The notes under the pieces were generated by a model. The model was not told the DNA's origin and ran no database searches. It saw only the letters and a list, made by a program, of their open reading frames with translations. This document shows positions 1 through 6,727 of a stretch of DNA of 16,165 nt, in pieces. The stretch lies in assembly GCA_035534235.1 (NCBI GenBank), contig DATLSH010000042.1, positions 1 through 16,165 of the forward strand. The letters are read 5' to 3'. Position 1 is the first letter of the stretch, and each line of letters opens with the position of its first letter. The position numbers were made by a program, and so were the translations under genes. Source of the DNA: Bog-473 sp035534235. Its GTDB lineage: Bacteria > Actinomycetota > Acidimicrobiia > Acidimicrobiales > RAAP-2.

Positions 1-1243
1 TGGATCGGTCAAGGACCCGGGCGAACAAGACGAGGCACAGCGGGATGACGACGAACTGCGGTGAAGCAGCCTGCAGGAGACCGGAGACGATCATGGCGCC
101 CAATCCGAGCATCAGGACACGGTTCCGGCGAGAGAAGTACGCCGCGAAGAAATATATGGACAGCCAGAACGCCGGGATCGTGAAGACCGCTTCGCCAGCC
201 GTCACACCCCAGCGCGTGTTGCCGAAGACGGCCATGCCGACGGCGCCCGTGAGGACGTCGGCCAGGAAGCCGTGGATGAGGAAGATGTCGCGCCAGGGCA
301 GGAGTCCGTGCCCAAGGACGAGCTGGGGCCCGGCCAGGTTCTGGGCATCGTCGAAGGCCTGGAACCCTCCGAGCGCCCCGGGGAGGTACGCCACGGCGAG
401 GTAGAGGAATACCGGACCCACGATCCAGAGCAGGACATTGGCCTCGGTCGTACGGGAGAGGGACCGGCGGTTCCATCGGAACCACAGTGCGAGGGCGCCG
501 ACGCAGAGCGCAACGGCGAGCCAGAGCGGCAGCCAGGGGTAACGGGCCACGTGGTGGTCCATTACCACGGCGACGCCGGTCGCCCGCGAGACGAAGTACA
601 ACCCCGGGAGCACCGACAACGCGGCGAGCGAGTTGACCTGAGCGATCGAATTCAGTACCCGGCTCGCCCGCAATGTGGATGCATGGGACCCGGCGGCATG
701 ACGAGCTGCCGGCTCCATCAGCATCCCGATGGCGACGACGAACAACACGAACAGTGTGGCCCCGAGGTAACCAGAGCTCGAAATGCTCCTTTCGTTCGTT
801 GACTGGCTTGCCGATATCTCCAAGGCGACGACAGCGGCCACGAGCGCGAGACGACCACCGCTCCAGAAGACACCCAACAGCAGTGAATGCGGTTTGCCCG
901 ATGCGCTCCGTTGAGGTCTCCCACCTTCAGTAGGACCGTGGTCAGCTCGGGAAAGGGGGAGGAGCGATTCCTTCGCAGGCGCGGCATTCCGCAAGGGCCC
1001 GGTCCTCGAAGCGAGCGCGTAGGCCGCGCAGGCGACAACCGGAAAAACGAAGCCGATGAGGACATAGGCATCGGTGTAGCGGTTGATGTTGAAGTTGGCG
1101 AAAATCGCGTACCCGATGGTCGTGGTGCGGACCGCCAGCGGCCTTGGGATCTGACGCCAGATCACCTCGCACACGGCCGCCGAGAGGCTGATCGAAAGAA
1201 CTGACCGAACGGCTGGGCGCCAACGACGTGCAACGGCATCCAT
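1..1243 (-). CDS. polytopic membrane protein, GT-C-like, C-terminus cut by window edge
   Basis: This frame reads without a stop from an ATG at 1243 down to the left edge, giving 414 residues and an incomplete C-terminus. The translation is strongly hydrophobic. Membrane spans are likely at about residues 56-76, 122-141, 160-176, 238-254, 268-287, 351-370, 374-392 and 397-410, and a polar linker lies at about 80-120. A loop at about 298-331 carries FDDAQNL, then GHGLLPWRDIFLIHG. The 'G-x-LPWRD-x-F-x-x-HG' pattern recalls the extracytoplasmic loop of GT-C (lipid-linked sugar) glycosyltransferases, so a role in envelope glycan assembly is plausible, but this is inference. The gene is divergent from the DMT-type gene. 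The start is uncertain: only a weak AAAGG lies upstream, about 15 nt from the ATG. It could also be another type of membrane protein. Confidence 0.8.
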   Translation of the reverse strand, partial: MDAVARRWRPAVRSVLSISLSAAVCEVIWRQIPRPLAVRTTTIGYAIFANFNINRYTDAYVLIGFVFPVVACAAYALASRTGPLRNAAPAKESLLPLSRADHGPTEGGRPQRSASGKPHSLLLGVFWSGGRLALVAAVVALEISASQSTNERSISSSGYLGATLFVLFVVAIGMLMEPAARHAAGSHASTLRASRVLNSIAQVNSLAALSVLPGLYFVSRATGVAVVMDHHVARYPWLPLWLAVALCVGALALWFRWNRRSLSRTTEANVLLWIVGPVFLYLAVAYLPGALGGFQAFDDAQNLAGPQLVLGHGLLPWRDIFLIHGFLADVLTGAVGMAVFGNTRWGVTAGEAVFTIPAFWLSIYFFAAYFSRRNRVLMLGLGAMIVSGLLQAASPQFVVIPLCLVLFARVLDRS

Positions 1244-1350
1244 GTTGGTTGAAGGGCACCTTTCCGGCCTGCAAGGCGAGTCGAACAGTAGTCGTCCCAC
1301 GTGCCGTCCGGGGTGCCCGAAAGACGGATCGGGGGCTGATCCCCTAGCGT

Positions 1351-1389
1351 GTGGCGGTGGCAATATTGCGCCGAACCCTCAGGCCGTGA
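1351..1389 (+). other. possible leader mini-ORF overlapping the DMT gene start
   Basis: A short GTG-initiated frame encodes MAVAILRRTLRP and ends in TGA at 1387-1389. That stop overlaps the GTG start of the next gene (GTGA). A second in-frame GTG lies at 1357. The hexamer TAGCGT at 1345-1350 has the TAnnnT form of an actinobacterial -10 box and would put a transcript start near 1357, so a leaderless mini-ORF coupled to the main gene is conceivable. An ORF this short can easily arise by chance. Confidence 0.15.
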
Positions 1390-2261
1390 GCCTGGCTGCC
1401 GGCCTCGTGCTGGCCCTCATGGCCGCCCTGGCGCTCAACGTCGGCTTCTTCGTGCAGCACGTGGCCACCAACACGATGCATTCGTTGTCGCTCCGCCACC
1501 CCGTCGACTCGGCCCGCTTGCTGGTGACCAATCGCCAGTGGCTGTTGGGCTACGCCGCCGGATGGGTCGGTTGGGGCATCTACATCGCCGCCCTCAGCTT
1601 GGCCCCCCTCTCCTTGGTGCAGGCCGTTTCGGCCGGAGGGGTCGGGGTATTGGCGGTCCTCGTCCATAAGTTCGGGACCCCGTTGCAAGCTCGCGAGCGG
1701 GTCGGAGCGATCATCGCCGTCGGGGGTCTCGCCCTCCTCGGTGCCTCCTTGACGGTGCGCGTGACCTCCGCTCCCCCGGCGCACACCGGCACACTGCTCA
1801 TGGCCACCGGGGTGGGAGCCGCCCTGGCCGGCCTGTTGAGCCTGGTGGTGGCGCCGGTCTTCCGTCCGGGAGCCTCGCTCGGATGCGCCGCCGGCTTGCT
1901 CTTCGGTGTCGGCGACATTGCCACCAAGGGTGCCGTGGCCGGGAACGGGCTTCTGTTCGTCCCACTCCTGGCCGTGTGCACCGCCCTTGGTTTCGTGGCA
2001 CTCCAGCTGGCGTTCCAGCGGGGGCGGGTCATGGAGACCGCAGGGCTCTCGACCCTGGTCAACAACATCGTCCCCATTGCGGGCGGTCTCATGGTGTTCC
2101 ATGAGTCGGTGCCTCCCGGCCTGGCCGGTGTGGCCCGGGTAGCCAGCTTCGCCGCCGTGGTGACCGGCGCCGTGCTCCTGGCTCACGCGCCGCCGAGGCC
2201 CATAGACGATGTCGGCACCCCCGATCCCGTACAGGCCCAGGGCGGCTCCTCTACCGGCTGA
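1386..2261 (+). CDS. DMT/NIPA-like multi-spanning membrane protein
   Basis: From GTG 1386 this encodes 291 residues, almost all hydrophobic, with about nine membrane spans: roughly residues 2-22, 52-72, 75-94, 105-124, 134-156, 164-184, 188-209, 219-238 and 246-266. A short polar C-terminal tail follows. The two-half layout, and phrases such as 'SLAPLSLVQAVSAGGVGVLAVL' split over spans 2-3, resemble the drug/metabolite transporter superfamily (EamA or NIPA-like). The substrate cannot be told from sequence. The frame is open further upstream to ATG 1242, but that ATG overlaps the divergent gene's start, and the extra 48 residues are polar and Cys/Pro/Gly-rich. I therefore prefer GTG 1386, which leaves 142 bp for divergent promoters. 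ATG 1419 is another possible start but would cut the first span. Confidence 0.8.
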   Translation: MSLAAGLVLALMAALALNVGFFVQHVATNTMHSLSLRHPVDSARLLVTNRQWLLGYAAGWVGWGIYIAALSLAPLSLVQAVSAGGVGVLAVLVHKFGTPLQARERVGAIIAVGGLALLGASLTVRVTSAPPAHTGTLLMATGVGAALAGLLSLVVAPVFRPGASLGCAAGLLFGVGDIATKGAVAGNGLLFVPLLAVCTALGFVALQLAFQRGRVMETAGLSTLVNNIVPIAGGLMVFHESVPPGLAGVARVASFAAVVTGAVLLAHAPPRPIDDVGTPDPVQAQGGSSTG

Positions 2262-2296
2262 GGGAATTTGGTGCGCCGGTCCGACCATTCTTCGTC

Positions 2297-3088
2297 ATGG
2301 TCGATCCCGCCGTCGAGGTTGCCGTGCTCGGTCCGGTCGTCTTCCGAGGTGCCGCGCAAGGTTTCCGACGTGCAGCAGCCAGGGAGCTGGTGGTCTACCT
2401 GGCCTTTCACCGCCAGGGAGCGCGCAACGAGCAGTGGTCCGAGGCACTGTGGCCTTCCCGGACCCCGGCGCCGTCCACGCTGCACTCGACTGCTTCGGAT
2501 GCCCGTCGGGCGCTCGGGCGGGCCCCCCACGGCGGAGAACATCTCCCGCGGAGCGGCCGGCGCCTCCGGCTGGAGGACTCGGTGGGTACCGACGTCGAGC
2601 GATTCGCCCGCCTCGCCTCGGCCACCGACCCCGGCCGATGGCAGGAGGCGCTCGCGCTGATCCGCGGACCGCTCTTCGAAGGATTGAACCAGACGGATTG
2701 GGCGGTGTTCGACGGCACCCAGGCGCGTGTGGAGTCCATGGTGGTTGCCACAGCTTTGAAAGGGGCCCAGCACCACATGGTGAACGGGTCGGGCCGGGAC
2801 TCCGAATGGATGATCCGTCAAGCCATGCGGGTCAACCCCTACGACGAGCGGCTGCACCGGGCCCTGCTGCGGGCTGCCGAATCCCAGGGGAACCGGGTCG
2901 GGTTGCGTACCGCCATGCACCAGCTACTGGCTCTGGCCACCGATGCCGGGGATCCGGTCGCCAGGTCGACCCCCGGGAAGATGAGTGGAGGCGTCGCCGT
3001 CTCACTCCATCCTCAGACGGTGGCGCTCTACCGGGAGCTGTGCAGCGGCGGGATGCCTACAGCCAGGGGGCATCCCGTCAGGCTGTAG
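2297..3088 (+). CDS. SARP-like BTAD transcriptional regulator
   Basis: This encodes 263 residues. Residues about 6-75 look like an OmpR/PhoB-type winged-helix DNA-binding domain in the SARP style: a VLGPVVFRG strand, then RELVVYLAFHRQG, then EALWP and a 'LHSTASDARRALG' helix. Residues about 95-215 match the bacterial transcriptional activator domain (BTAD), a helical TPR-like fold with 'TDVERFARLA', 'GRWQEALALIRGPLFEGL' and 'NPYDERLHRALLRA'. There is no NB-ARC ATPase, LysM or membrane span, so this is the minimal SARP form. It starts at ATG 2297, 35 nt after the membrane protein gene, and lies 14 nt before the anchored Thr-rich protein. Its targets are unknown. Regulation of the adjacent envelope-sugar genes is a natural guess but is not shown by the sequence. 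Confidence 0.82.
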   Translation: MVDPAVEVAVLGPVVFRGAAQGFRRAAARELVVYLAFHRQGARNEQWSEALWPSRTPAPSTLHSTASDARRALGRAPHGGEHLPRSGRRLRLEDSVGTDVERFARLASATDPGRWQEALALIRGPLFEGLNQTDWAVFDGTQARVESMVVATALKGAQHHMVNGSGRDSEWMIRQAMRVNPYDERLHRALLRAAESQGNRVGLRTAMHQLLALATDAGDPVARSTPGKMSGGVAVSLHPQTVALYRELCSGGMPTARGHPVRL

Positions 3089-3102
3089 GGTTTCGTCCCG
3101 CC

Positions 3103-3951
3103 ATGGCCAGAAGCTCATCGGGAAAATCAGTTGCCCGCGCCGCCGCCACCGGGGGAGGCACCACCTACCGCGGTCAGATGCCGGTGAACTGGTACGCCGC
3201 ACTGTTCCTGATCGTGGTGGTGGGAATCGGATCGGTCACCCTGGCGAAGATCGAATACGGCCGGACCAGCACGAACCTGCCGACCACGAACACCACCTGG
3301 CACGCCGCATTGGCCTTCGACATCTGCGGCAGATCGGCACCGTCCCTGCCCGCATTGCCGGTGAGCGCAACCTCGGGCCTGACGACGACGGGGAGCGGCG
3401 TCCTGCTCATCGCCCCCAAGACGAGCAGCGAGGCGGGGGACAACGCCACCTTGGGCAAGTTCGCCTCGGAATACACCGGGTTGACGTTGACCAACACCAC
3501 CCTTAAGTACCCGGGAGCCTTGTATCCTCTTTACCGGAACGGGGAGAAGTGTCCCGCGGGGACACCCGACGCCGGCAAGAGGGGCGTGGTGCAGGCGCGC
3601 TCGTTCATCCTCTCCACCACAACCACCAAGAACGGCGAGCTCAAGGAGATCGGTGGTGCCACCACCCGTGCCCCGGCAGGCCTGAAGCTGCTCAACCGGC
3701 AGCTCATCACCGTCGGCTTCGGACCGGCGGGGAGCCAACTGCCCAAGCCCCCGGGAACGACGATCACCGCCCTGCTGCAGGTGCTGGCAGGCAACGGCCC
3801 GGTGGCCACCACCACGATCCCGGTCCCCACATCACTTCCGACCTCCGTGCCTAGCTTGTCCGTTCCGGTCACCACGACGACGCCCCCGGCGAAGGCCACG
3901 ACGACCACCGCTCCCCGGTCGGTCACCACGACGACCAAACCGAAGGCGTAA
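3103..3951 (+). CDS. membrane-anchored extracytoplasmic protein with Thr-rich tail, function unknown
   Basis: This encodes 282 residues from ATG 3103. A polar N-terminus of about 28 residues precedes one membrane span at about 30-49 (NWYAALFLIVVVGIGSVTLA), followed by a mostly extracytoplasmic region. The start of that region (about 56-80) contains 'TTWHAALAFDICG' and there is a second Cys near 150, so the pair Cys75/Cys150 could form a disulfide. The last 45 residues are low-complexity Thr/Pro/Val/Ala, ending in TTTTKPKA, as in stalks or flexible spacers of surface proteins. I cannot name a family. The frame extends upstream without a stop to 2209, but that part is an out-of-frame shadow of the BTAD gene. 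Its TAA stop overlaps the next gene's ATG (TAATG), which implies cotranscription with the nucleotidyltransferase gene. Confidence 0.82.
   Translation: MARSSSGKSVARAAATGGGTTYRGQMPVNWYAALFLIVVVGIGSVTLAKIEYGRTSTNLPTTNTTWHAALAFDICGRSAPSLPALPVSATSGLTTTGSGVLLIAPKTSSEAGDNATLGKFASEYTGLTLTNTTLKYPGALYPLYRNGEKCPAGTPDAGKRGVVQARSFILSTTTTKNGELKEIGGATTRAPAGLKLLNRQLITVGFGPAGSQLPKPPGTTITALLQVLAGNGPVATTTIPVPTSLPTSVPSLSVPVTTTTPPAKATTTTAPRSVTTTTKPKA
3805..3942 (+). repeat. Thr/Pro-rich low-complexity coding repeat
   Basis: This stretch encodes residues about 235-280 of the anchored protein. It is built from runs of ACC/ACG triplets (TTTIP, VTTTTPP, ATTTTAP, VTTTTKP). Four runs of three or four Thr are spaced by short Pro/Ala/Val segments. 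Such tails act as extended, possibly O-glycosylated spacers in actinobacterial surface proteins. That role is inferred here. Confidence 0.6.
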
Positions 3952-5027
3952 TGAAGGCGGTGGTCCTCGTCGGCGGCGAGGGGACGAGGCTCCGTCCCTT
4001 GACGCTGACCGCTCCCAAACAGATGCTCCCCATCGTCGGCGTGCCCATGCTTGAGCGGGTGCTCGCCCAATTGGCGGCTCACGGTGTGGACGAGGCGATC
4101 CTGTCGCTGGGGCATCTCCCCGACGCCTTCATGGAGGCCTATCCCGATGGTCGTGCCGTCGGCGTCAGCCTCATTTATGCCGTGGAGGCCGAGCCGTTGG
4201 ACACGGCCGGGGCCGTCCGCTTTGCCGCCACCTTCGGAGGGGTGGACGACACCTTCGTCGTGGTCAACGGCGACGTCCTCACCGACCTCGACCTCACGGC
4301 GCTCCTGGCCTTTCACCATCAGCGCGGGGCCGAGGGAACCATCGCGCTCCATCCGGTCCCTGATCCGTCGGCCTTCGGCGTGGTGCCCACCGACCCCGAG
4401 GGCCGGGTCACCGCCTTCGTCGAGAAACCCCCCCGGGACAAGGCGCCGACCAACGAAATCAACGCGGGAACCTACGTGCTCGAGACATCTGTGCTCGACC
4501 GGATCGCCACCAGTGGTCGGGTATCCATTGAGCGCGAGACCTTTCCCGCCATGGTGCGCGACCGACGGCTCTTCGCCCTGTCCGACAGTGGATACTGGCT
4601 CGATGCGGGCAATCCTGCGGCCTATCTGCAGGCCAACTTCGATTTCGTCACCGGCAAGCGGGGGCGGGTGGTGGCTCCGGGTTTGTCGGACCGCGGCGAC
4701 GGTGTCCTGACTGAGGGAGTCAGTTCCCTCGAAGGTCTCATTGTCGGGCCATCGGCGGTCTTCCCCGGGTGCCAGGTACACAGCGGCGCCCGGGTGGAGC
4801 GCAGCGTCCTGGGTGCGGGTTCAGTTATCGGGGGCGGTGCAGTGGTTCTGGACTCGGTGCTCATGGAAGGGTGTCACGTCGCCGAGGACGCCCAGGTGGT
4901 GGGTTCGATCATGGGGCCGCATGCCATCGTCGGTCAGCGGGGCGACGTCCGCGCCACCTCGGTTCTGGGCGCGCATGCCGTGGTCTCCTCGGGAATGGTC
5001 GTCGACGGCGAACGGGTGTCGGGCTAG
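3951..5027 (+). CDS. NDP-sugar pyrophosphorylase, probable mannose-1-phosphate guanylyltransferase
   Basis: This encodes 358 residues. The N-terminal GT-A nucleotidyltransferase domain (about 1-230) has the signature GGEGTRLRPLT (8-18) with PKQMLPI (22-28), the metal-binding VNGD (105-108), FVEKP (156-160) and INAGTYVLE (170-178). The C-terminal part (about 260-350) shows hexapeptide left-handed beta-helix repeats (SVLGAGSVIGGGAVV and similar). The length, the INAG..VLDRI spacing and 'VSIERETFPAMV' resemble, from memory, mycobacterial ManB (Rv3264c), which makes GDP-mannose from mannose-1-phosphate and GTP. Sequence alone does not fully exclude a glucose-1-phosphate thymidylyl- or uridylyltransferase. 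The ATG overlaps the upstream TAA, with GAAGG just before it as a ribosome-binding site. The GalE-type gene follows 12 nt later, so the three genes probably form one transcript. Confidence 0.87.
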   Translation: MKAVVLVGGEGTRLRPLTLTAPKQMLPIVGVPMLERVLAQLAAHGVDEAILSLGHLPDAFMEAYPDGRAVGVSLIYAVEAEPLDTAGAVRFAATFGGVDDTFVVVNGDVLTDLDLTALLAFHHQRGAEGTIALHPVPDPSAFGVVPTDPEGRVTAFVEKPPRDKAPTNEINAGTYVLETSVLDRIATSGRVSIERETFPAMVRDRRLFALSDSGYWLDAGNPAAYLQANFDFVTGKRGRVVAPGLSDRGDGVLTEGVSSLEGLIVGPSAVFPGCQVHSGARVERSVLGAGSVIGGGAVVLDSVLMEGCHVAEDAQVVGSIMGPHAIVGQRGDVRATSVLGAHAVVSSGMVVDGERVSG

Positions 5028-5039
5028 GAGGGCTGCCGC

Positions 5040-5990
5040 ATGCGCACGCTGGTCACGGGAGGAGCTGGATTCATCGGGTCGACCCTGGTGGACCGCCTCC
5101 TGGTCGAAGGGCACGAGGTCGACGTGGTCGACGACTTCTCCACGGGGTCGTTGGCCAACCTGGCCGATGCCAGGAGCAGCGCCGGGCGGGCACTCACCAT
5201 TCACCACCTCGACATCACCGCGCCGGCTCTGGTGGAGCTCATGGCGCGGCGCCGCCCCGAGCTGGTGTTCCACCTGGCCGCACAGGCGGACGTCCGGGTT
5301 TCGGTGCTGCGGCCGGCCTTTGACGCCACAGTCAACGTGATCGGCTCGCTCCACGTCCTAGAGGGAGCCCGGCAGGCCGGTACCGAAAGGGTCATCTTCG
5401 CGGCCAGTGGGGGAACGCTGTACGGCGAGCCGGCCCCCGAGGACCTACCGGTGCGTGAAGCCCATCCCCACCAGCCGCTGTCTCCCTATGGGGTGGCCAA
5501 GAAGGCGGTGCTCGACTACCTGGTGGCGTACCGGGAGCTCCACGCCCTGGAATTCTCGGCCCTCGCCCTGGCCAACGTCTACGGGCCGCGGCAGGACCCC
5601 CACGGAGAAGCCGGCGTCGTGGCCATCTTCGCCGAGCACCTGCTCCGGGGGGAACCGGTCACCGTGTATGGGGATGGCGAGCAGACAAGGGATTTCGTGT
5701 TCGTCGACGACGTCGTCGACGCCTTTGTGCGCGCGGCGACCCGCGGCGGTGGGCTGGTGTGCAACATCGGAACCGGATGTGGGACATCGGTCAACGAACT
5801 CCTGAGCACCATGGCGGGGCAGGCCGGAGTGGACGCCATGCCGGTCAGGGGAGCGCCGCGCGCAGGCGAGCTCCGGCATTCCCGCCTCGACATCCAGCGC
5901 GCCGCCATTCAGCTCGGATGGCATCCCTGGACGGAATTGGCTGACGGGACCGGTGCCGTGTTGGAGCACCTGCGCCATCAGATCCGCTGA
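5040..5990 (+). CDS. galE: NAD-dependent sugar epimerase, GalE-type
   Basis: This encodes 316 residues and is an extended short-chain dehydrogenase/reductase. The Rossmann motif GGAGFIG (7-13) is followed by the acidic DDFSTG, which favours NAD. Further marks are HLAAQADVR (78-86), the SGG-x-LYG segment (123-129), the catalytic Tyr150 and Lys154 in PYGVAKK, and NVYGPRQDPHGEAG (179-192). 'GDGEQTRDFVFVDDVV' sits at about 211-226. These fit UDP-glucose 4-epimerases, and from memory the NVYGPRQDPHGEAGVVAIFA run is very close to mycobacterial GalE1. The product would be UDP-galactose for envelope galactans or polysaccharide, though UDP-glucuronate or GlcNAc epimerases are related alternatives. A good ribosome-binding site (AGGAGG, about 8 nt before ATG) supports the start. 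The TGA stop lies inside the junction hairpin with cofE. Confidence 0.87.
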   Translation: MRTLVTGGAGFIGSTLVDRLLVEGHEVDVVDDFSTGSLANLADARSSAGRALTIHHLDITAPALVELMARRRPELVFHLAAQADVRVSVLRPAFDATVNVIGSLHVLEGARQAGTERVIFAASGGTLYGEPAPEDLPVREAHPHQPLSPYGVAKKAVLDYLVAYRELHALEFSALALANVYGPRQDPHGEAGVVAIFAEHLLRGEPVTVYGDGEQTRDFVFVDDVVDAFVRAATRGGGLVCNIGTGCGTSVNELLSTMAGQAGVDAMPVRGAPRAGELRHSRLDIQRAAIQLGWHPWTELADGTGAVLEHLRHQIR

Positions 5991-6003
5991 TCTGGTCAGC
6001 GGA
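5983..6003. terminator. hairpin holding both convergent stop codons
   Basis: TCCGCTGA (5983-5990), the 5-nt loop TCTGG and TCAGCGGA (5996-6003) form a perfect 8-bp stem. The left arm ends in the epimerase TGA. The right arm starts with TCA, the complement of the cofE TGA. The stem sits exactly between two convergent genes, so it could work as a short bidirectional terminator or transcript end. There is no U-tract on either side, so intrinsic termination of the classical type is not assured. Confidence 0.45.
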
Positions 6004-6727
6004 ATAGGTCTTCACCGGGTGGCCGGACGATCTCGGCCTTGACCGACGCCGGGCGCAGCCATGGTGCCGGCACGCCTCGCACAATGGTGGCGGGGATCCC
6101 GCGGTCCTTTCCCATAACCAGGTCTGCCGCCGAGGCCAGCTCGTCAGCCACGCAGATCTCGGTGGCGACGAGCTGGCGCCCGTTGGCGTCCAGGGTGCCC
6201 TTGAGGTCGATGACGGCGGCGATTCCGGCACAGCCGATGGCTACGTCGGTCACCCCTCGGCGCCAGGGTCGACCGAAGGTATCGGAGACGATGACGCCCA
6301 CGTCGACGCCCAGTGCATTGCGCAGACCGGCGCGGATGCGTCGAGCCGACCGGTCCGGGTCCTCGGGAAGCAGTGCCGCCGTCCCGGCCTCGACGTTGGA
6401 GAGATCGACGCCGGCGTTGGCGCAGATGAACCCGTGCCGCGTCTCGCTGATAATCAGGTCTCCCCGCCGGCGGACCACGCGTGCGGACTCCTGCTCGACC
6501 AGCGCCACCTTGGCTGCCGGGTCCTCCGGGTCGATAGGGACCAGGCGGCCTTCGGCCTTGGACACCACCTTCTGGGTGACCACCACCACGTCCCCGGCAC
6601 GGAGCTCGGGTCCGCCCGGGTGCGCTGGCGCCACGGCGCCGACCACCATCAGGGCCAGATCGGTCCCCGGCGTGATCTCCCCGATGCCCGTGAGCGGGAT
6701 CAGGATGACGCCGTCACCCGACGGCAC
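5996..6727 (-). CDS. cofE: coenzyme F420-0:L-glutamate ligase (CofE), single-domain
   Basis: This encodes 243 residues and matches the CofE family along its whole length. CofE adds gamma-linked glutamate to F420-0 using GTP. Visible signatures are GDVVVVTQKVVSKAEGR (45-61), ETRHGFICANAGVDLSN (95-111) and VSDTFGRPWRRGVTDVAIG (147-165), which supply metal- and GTP-binding residues. It starts at GTG 6727, overlapping the end of cofD by 14 nt, so the two are translationally linked. In mycobacteria the equivalent FbiB is a fusion about 200 residues longer, with a C-terminal nitroreductase-type FMN domain that reduces dehydro-F420. That domain is absent here. The last residues (GEDLFR) reach the stop within the junction hairpin. 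Both the family call and the absence of the second domain are secure from the reading frame. Confidence 0.95.
   Translation of the reverse strand: MPSGDGVILIPLTGIGEITPGTDLALMVVGAVAPAHPGGPELRAGDVVVVTQKVVSKAEGRLVPIDPEDPAAKVALVEQESARVVRRRGDLIISETRHGFICANAGVDLSNVEAGTAALLPEDPDRSARRIRAGLRNALGVDVGVIVSDTFGRPWRRGVTDVAIGCAGIAAVIDLKGTLDANGRQLVATEICVADELASAADLVMGKDRGIPATIVRGVPAPWLRPASVKAEIVRPPGEDLFR

Noticed and set aside
9..802. Several complete ORFs on both strands in the first 800 bases.
   Set aside because: They are Arg/Pro/Ser-rich shadows. The third minus-strand frame, open through the edge, encodes a coherent membrane protein.
1332..1344. Small GGGG-CTGAT-CCCC hairpin before the DMT-type gene, considered as an operator.
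   Set aside because: A four-base G/C stem is expected by chance at this base composition.
1344..2288. A 314-codon minus-strand frame over the DMT-type gene.
   Set aside because: Translation is Gly/His/Gln-rich and soluble-looking with no domain, mirroring the hydrophobic plus-strand gene.
2209..3102. N-terminal extension of the anchored Thr-rich protein upstream to 2209.
   Set aside because: The added ~298 residues are Arg/Pro/Gly-rich and overlap the BTAD gene in another frame. The natural start is ATG 3103, just before the membrane span.
3805..3942. Tandem ACC/ACG-rich DNA considered as a CRISPR or intergenic repeat.
   Set aside because: It is in frame, has no regular repeat/spacer unit and encodes a Thr/Pro tail.
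3531..4781. A 416-codon minus-strand frame antisense to the anchored protein and nucleotidyltransferase genes.
   Set aside because: Low-complexity, Val/Gly/His-rich translation and no motifs. The opposite strand encodes a recognisable pyrophosphorylase.
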